Assembly: GCA_020200195.1 (NCBI GenBank)
Contig: JAIVJE010000097.1
Coordinates: 1 to 8,652 of the forward strand
Reading direction: 5' to 3'
DNA length: 8,652 bases
Origin: Acidobacteriota bacterium
GTDB taxonomy: Bacteria; Acidobacteriota; Vicinamibacteria; Vicinamibacterales; 2-12-FULL-66-21
Under the pieces are notes generated by a model. That model did not search any database. It saw only the letters and a list, made by a program, of their open reading frames with translations, and had not been told where the DNA came from. Shown here one piece after another: positions 5,364-8,652 of this stretch. Position numbers and translations under genes: made by a program. The first letter of the stretch is position 1. Each line of letters starts with the position of its first letter.

Positions 5364-7847
5364 ATGAATACAGGCGCCCTCCGGGCCCTCGAGTTCGATC
5401 GCATCGTGGAAGCCGTCCGCCGCTTCGCGCAGACGCCGCAGGGCGCCGTCCGTCTGGCCGCGCTGCAGCCAAGCGTCGGCGTGCAGGCGGTCGCCGCCCT
5501 GCTCGACGCTACGAGTGAGACTGTGCGTTTCCTCGCCGAAAACCAGGTCGGACTCCAGGCTCCAGCCGAACTCGAGACGATTCTGACCGGTCTCGGCGTC
5601 GAGGGGCGTGCGCTCGAACCGCTCCATCTCACGGCGCTCGCCGTCTTTGTCGCGTCGGTCGAGGCGACATGCGCCGCGGTGCGCCGCGGCCGCGCGACCT
5701 TTCCGATCCTGCGCGCCATTGCCGATACCACTGCGTCGTTCGACGACGAAATCGCCGATATCCGCCGCAAGATCGAGCCGTCCGGCGAGGTCGTGGACGA
5801 TGCGAGCCCCGAGCTGCGGAGCGTGCGCGAGCGTCTGAGGAAACAGCGGACCCGGCTTCGCGGCACACTCGAGTCGTACCTGCGCGGCAAGGACACGGCG
5901 AAATATCTGCAGCAGCAGATCGTCACCGACCGGAACGGCCGCTACGTGCTCACCGTACGATCGGAGCATCGTTCGGCGATCCCGGGCATCGTGCACGGCA
6001 GCTCCGGAAGCGGGGCCAGCCTGTTCCTCGAACCACTGAGCACCGTCGAAATCAACAACGACATCGTCGCGCTCGAACAGCAGGAGGCAGAGGAAATCCG
6101 CCGGATTCTCGTAGCACTCTCGGATGCCTTCCGGCGGCGCGCCGAGGACCTGCAGCGGACCGTGGAGGCCGCTACCGACCTCGACGTGCTGCAGGCGCGG
6201 GCGCGGTTCAGCATCATGATCGACGGGACGAGCCCGGCGATCGCAACAGACGGACGGCTGGAGTTGCGCGGCGCGAGGCACCCGTTGCTCATCCCGGCCG
6301 TGCGGCGGCACCTGGGGACCGTGACCGGCGCTGCGGATGCCGATGTCGAGAAAGTCGCGGCGGCGGCGGCGCAGGATCGTGCGCCGGTGCCGGTGGACGT
6401 GCTGATCATCCCGCCGGTTCAAGTGCTGGTCATTACGGGCCCGAACACCGGCGGCAAGACGGTGGCGCTCAAGACCGCCGGACTGCTGGGATTGATGGCA
6501 CAGGCAGGCCTGCTCATTCCGGTTGCCGGCGGATCCCAAATCACGGTATTCCAGTCCGTGTTTGCCGCCATCGGCGACGAGCAATCAATCTCGGCGAGCC
6601 TCAGCACGTTCTCGGGACACATCGCGAACGTGGTCCTGATGGAGCGTTCGCTCGAACTCCCGGCGCTGGTGCTGCTCGACGAAGCGGGTGCGGGCACCGA
6701 TCCGGTCGAGGGCGGCGCGCTCGCGATGGCGATCATCGAGCATTTCCGCGTCCGCGGCGCGACCGTCGTGGCGACGACACACTACGATGCGCTGAAGTCG
6801 TACGCGTCCACGACCGAGGGGGTGACGCCGGCGGGGTTTGGATTCGATCCACAGACATTCGCGCCCACGTACAGGCTCAACTACGGGTCGCCCGGCAGCA
6901 GCCTCGCTCTCGAGATTGCGACGAGGCTGGGCATGCCGGCGTCCATCATCGAACAGGCGCGGGCACATCGCAGCGAGCGGGAGACGCAACTGGCGGACCA
7001 TCTCGCGAAGATCGAGCGCGACATGCAGGCGCTGGAACACGAACACCGCCTGGCCGCCCGCGAGCGGCAAACTCTGGCTGAAACCGGCGCCAAGCTGCAG
7101 GCGCGTGAGCACGATCTCCGCCACCGCGAGGACACCTTCCGCAGAAAGCTCGACGAGCGCATCGAAGAACGGCTGCGTGAGGCTCGGCGGGAGATCGACG
7201 CGGTCGTCGCGAAGCTGAAAATCAAAGCGGACTCCATGGCGATCGACGCCGAGCGTCGCGCGGCGCGGCTGGTGCCGACGGGTGAGAGCGGCGGCGCGCG
7301 CGCGGACGCACGGGCCGCCCTCGACGCGATCGGCGAGCGGCTGCGCAAGACCGCGGGCGATCCCCAGGCCGGTCCTGAAACCTCCGCCAAGCCTCCGGCG
7401 GTGGGCGACCGGGTCCTGGTTGGCGGTCTGGGGCTCGAGGGCGTGGTGCGGGCCTTACACGATCGCGAAGCGGAGGTGGACGTCCGCGGAAAACGGCTGC
7501 GCGCCAAGGTCGGAGAGCTACGCGTGTTGACATCAGCCGCATCCGTCAGCGCACAGCCGGCGCGCGTTCAAGTCAACGTCGAGCTGCAGCCTCGATCCGG
7601 CCAGGTCTCCGAGTTGAATCTGATCGGCTGTCATGTCGACGAGGCGCTGGCCCGTGCAGAAAGGTTTCTCGACGAAGCGCTCGTCGGCGAGGCACGGAGC
7701 GTTCGTGTCATCCACGGTTACGGCACGGGGCAACTGCGCCGCGCGCTGGCGGAGTTTCTTCGGACGCATCCATTCGTCGCCAGCTTCGCGGCTGCCCCGG
7801 GCGAGCAAGGCGGCGGCGGGGTCACCGTTGTGGAGCTGAAGGAGTAG
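5364..7847 (+). CDS. mutS2: MutS2, MutS-like ATPase with C-terminal Smr domain
   Basis: MutS2 is a dimeric ATPase distinct from mismatch-repair MutS. In different bacteria it suppresses recombination or acts on collided ribosomes. The 827 residues are complete and slightly longer than the usual 780 or so. In order: core and clamp domains (about 1-300, with ALEFDRI and RNGRYVLTVRSEHR), Walker A GPNTGGKT (359-366), Walker B LVLLDEAGAGTDP (435-447) and ATTHYDALK (470-478). Next come NYGSPGSSLALEIA (506-519), a charged coiled coil (about 530-620), a KOW-like beta domain (678-722) and the Smr domain (about 748-827, with HGYGTG at 784-789). An Ala-rich insert (about 320-350) precedes Walker A. The Smr LDLRG-type motif reads LNLIG (751-755), losing the aspartate. 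The ATG at 5364 fits the family N-terminus, though no Shine-Dalgarno is visible. dnaG follows after 13 bases. Confidence 0.97.
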   Translation: MNTGALRALEFDRIVEAVRRFAQTPQGAVRLAALQPSVGVQAVAALLDATSETVRFLAENQVGLQAPAELETILTGLGVEGRALEPLHLTALAVFVASVEATCAAVRRGRATFPILRAIADTTASFDDEIADIRRKIEPSGEVVDDASPELRSVRERLRKQRTRLRGTLESYLRGKDTAKYLQQQIVTDRNGRYVLTVRSEHRSAIPGIVHGSSGSGASLFLEPLSTVEINNDIVALEQQEAEEIRRILVALSDAFRRRAEDLQRTVEAATDLDVLQARARFSIMIDGTSPAIATDGRLELRGARHPLLIPAVRRHLGTVTGAADADVEKVAAAAAQDRAPVPVDVLIIPPVQVLVITGPNTGGKTVALKTAGLLGLMAQAGLLIPVAGGSQITVFQSVFAAIGDEQSISASLSTFSGHIANVVLMERSLELPALVLLDEAGAGTDPVEGGALAMAIIEHFRVRGATVVATTHYDALKSYASTTEGVTPAGFGFDPQTFAPTYRLNYGSPGSSLALEIATRLGMPASIIEQARAHRSERETQLADHLAKIERDMQALEHEHRLAARERQTLAETGAKLQAREHDLRHREDTFRRKLDERIEERLREARREIDAVVAKLKIKADSMAIDAERRAARLVPTGESGGARADARAALDAIGERLRKTAGDPQAGPETSAKPPAVGDRVLVGGLGLEGVVRALHDREAEVDVRGKRLRAKVGELRVLTSAASVSAQPARVQVNVELQPRSGQVSELNLIGCHVDEALARAERFLDEALVGEARSVRVIHGYGTGQLRRALAEFLRTHPFVASFAAAPGEQGGGGVTVVELKE

Positions 7848-7860
7848 TTTTCCAAGCCCA

Positions 7861-8652
7861 ATGTCCTTGTTCCCTGCATCATTTGTCGAAGACCTGAAAT
7901 CGCACGCCGACATCGTGCAGGTCGTGCAGGAGCGTGTGCCGCTCCGGCGCAGTGGCGCGTCATGGAAGGGGCTATGCCCGTTTCATGGCGAGAAAACGCC
8001 GTCGTTCAACGTCCACGGGGACAAGGGCTTTTTTCATTGCTTTGGATGTGGCGTCGGCGGGGATGTGATCAAGTTCGTCGAGCTGTACGAGAAGGTGTCG
8101 TTCCCGGAAGCGGTGCGGTTGCTGGCGGCGCGTGCAGGATTGACGGTGCCGGAATCCGAGGACTCGAAGCACAGCGCCGAGACACAGCGCGACCGCGAAG
8201 CCCTGCTCAAAGTGCACGAAGTCGCCGCCGCCTGGTTCCGCGGACAACTGGAGACACCGGCCGGCGCCTCGGCGCGACGTCAGCTCGAGGACCGAGGACT
8301 ATCGGCCGACACGATCGACCAGATGGGGGCCGGATATGCCCCGGCGGCGCGCGAAGCGCTGAAGGCACGGCTCCTCAAAGACGGATTCACCGTGCCCCTG
8401 CTTCTGCGCTCGGGATTGGTTGTCCAGCGGGATGAGGGCGCCGTGCTCGACCGGTTCCGGAATCGGCTCATGATCCCGATCTGCCGCGATAACGGGGCGA
8501 TTGTGGCGTTCGGCGGCCGTGCCATGGACCCGGGCCAGCAGCCCAAATACCTGAATTCGCCCGAAACGGCGATCTATGTGAAGGGGCGGACGCTCTACGG
8601 CCTCCACCTGAGCAAGGCGGCCATCATGCGTGCCAACCACGCGGTCATGGTC
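7861..8652 (+). CDS. dnaG: DNA primase DnaG, N-terminal part, runs off the window
   Basis: DnaG lays the RNA primers for lagging-strand synthesis at the replication fork, working with the DnaB helicase. The frame is open without a stop for 264 codons to the window edge. The N-terminal zinc domain is complete, with C39-x2-H42-x17-C60-x2-C63 inside CPFHGEKTPSF and FFHCFGCGVGGDVIKF. A linker follows, then the start of the catalytic RNA polymerase domain with FRNRLMIPICRDNGAIVAFG and PKYLNSPET. The window ends at NHAVMV, just where the TOPRIM segment (EGYMD in relatives) should begin. The ATG at 7861 gives the usual opening (FVEDLKSHADIV). The nearest purine-rich site, AAGGAG (7839-7844), is 16 bases away, too far for a normal Shine-Dalgarno, so translational coupling to mutS2 is likely. 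In many bacteria rpoD follows dnaG; that cannot be seen here. Confidence 0.96.
   Translation, partial: MSLFPASFVEDLKSHADIVQVVQERVPLRRSGASWKGLCPFHGEKTPSFNVHGDKGFFHCFGCGVGGDVIKFVELYEKVSFPEAVRLLAARAGLTVPESEDSKHSAETQRDREALLKVHEVAAAWFRGQLETPAGASARRQLEDRGLSADTIDQMGAGYAPAAREALKARLLKDGFTVPLLLRSGLVVQRDEGAVLDRFRNRLMIPICRDNGAIVAFGGRAMDPGQQPKYLNSPETAIYVKGRTLYGLHLSKAAIMRANHAVMV

Noticed and set aside
5355..6584. Open minus frame of 409 codons opposite mutS2
   Set aside because: It is antisense to a well-conserved gene, and its Arg- and His-rich composition shows no domain.
5669..7081. Long open plus frame (470 codons) overlapping mutS2
   Set aside because: It is an out-of-frame shadow of mutS2 in GC-rich DNA, very rich in Arg, Gly and Ala, with no recognisable domain.
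1..8652. CRISPR array, tRNA, rRNA, insertion sequence, prophage or toxin-antitoxin genes
   Set aside because: No repeat-spacer pattern, no clover-leaf or rRNA sequence, no transposase or integrase motifs and no small toxin-antitoxin pair could be found in either strand by reading.

Overview
The window is ordinary bacterial housekeeping DNA with two visible breaks in it. It is GC-rich, densely coded and free of mobile elements, RNA genes and CRISPR arrays. The best taxonomic guess is a GC-rich Acidobacteriota (Vicinamibacteria-like) or a relative. That guess rests on the general look of the MutS2, the CslA-like glycosyltransferase and the small four-helix membrane protein, not on a marker gene, so it is tentative. 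Rearranged sequence in two genes would suit a metagenome or single-cell assembly, but it could also be biological.

Left part (1 to 4489): transcription runs right to left in one probable unit. It holds a processive family 2 glycosyltransferase (4489 to 2993), a small four-helix membrane protein (2927 to 2487), a short-type citrate synthase (2444 to 1305) and lepA (elongation factor 4, start 1305). The citrate synthase stop and the lepA start share one base. lepA does not continue normally. After about 270 codons on the minus strand it abruptly meets, head-on, codons of the middle and later part of LepA on the plus strand (positions 2 to about 505). The junction lies at about 496-505 and carries roughly 9 bases that fit both halves. 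The gene is therefore either inverted internally or copied back on itself.

Right part (4573 to 8652): transcription runs left to right through larB (first step of the nickel-pincer cofactor), mutS2 and the start of dnaG (primase), which leaves the window just before its TOPRIM domain. larB is also damaged. About 53 bases are missing around 5200, which removes a conserved segment and shifts the reading frame; the normal C-terminus is still present in the next frame (5201-5281).

The two units diverge from an 83-base region (4490-4572) that contains a good sigma-70 type promoter facing the glycosyltransferase. A second plausible promoter lies before mutS2. No gene-free stretch exceeds 100 bases. 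I see no new defence, mobile or biosynthetic system. The points worth checking are the lepA inversion, the larB deletion and a few family-level oddities.
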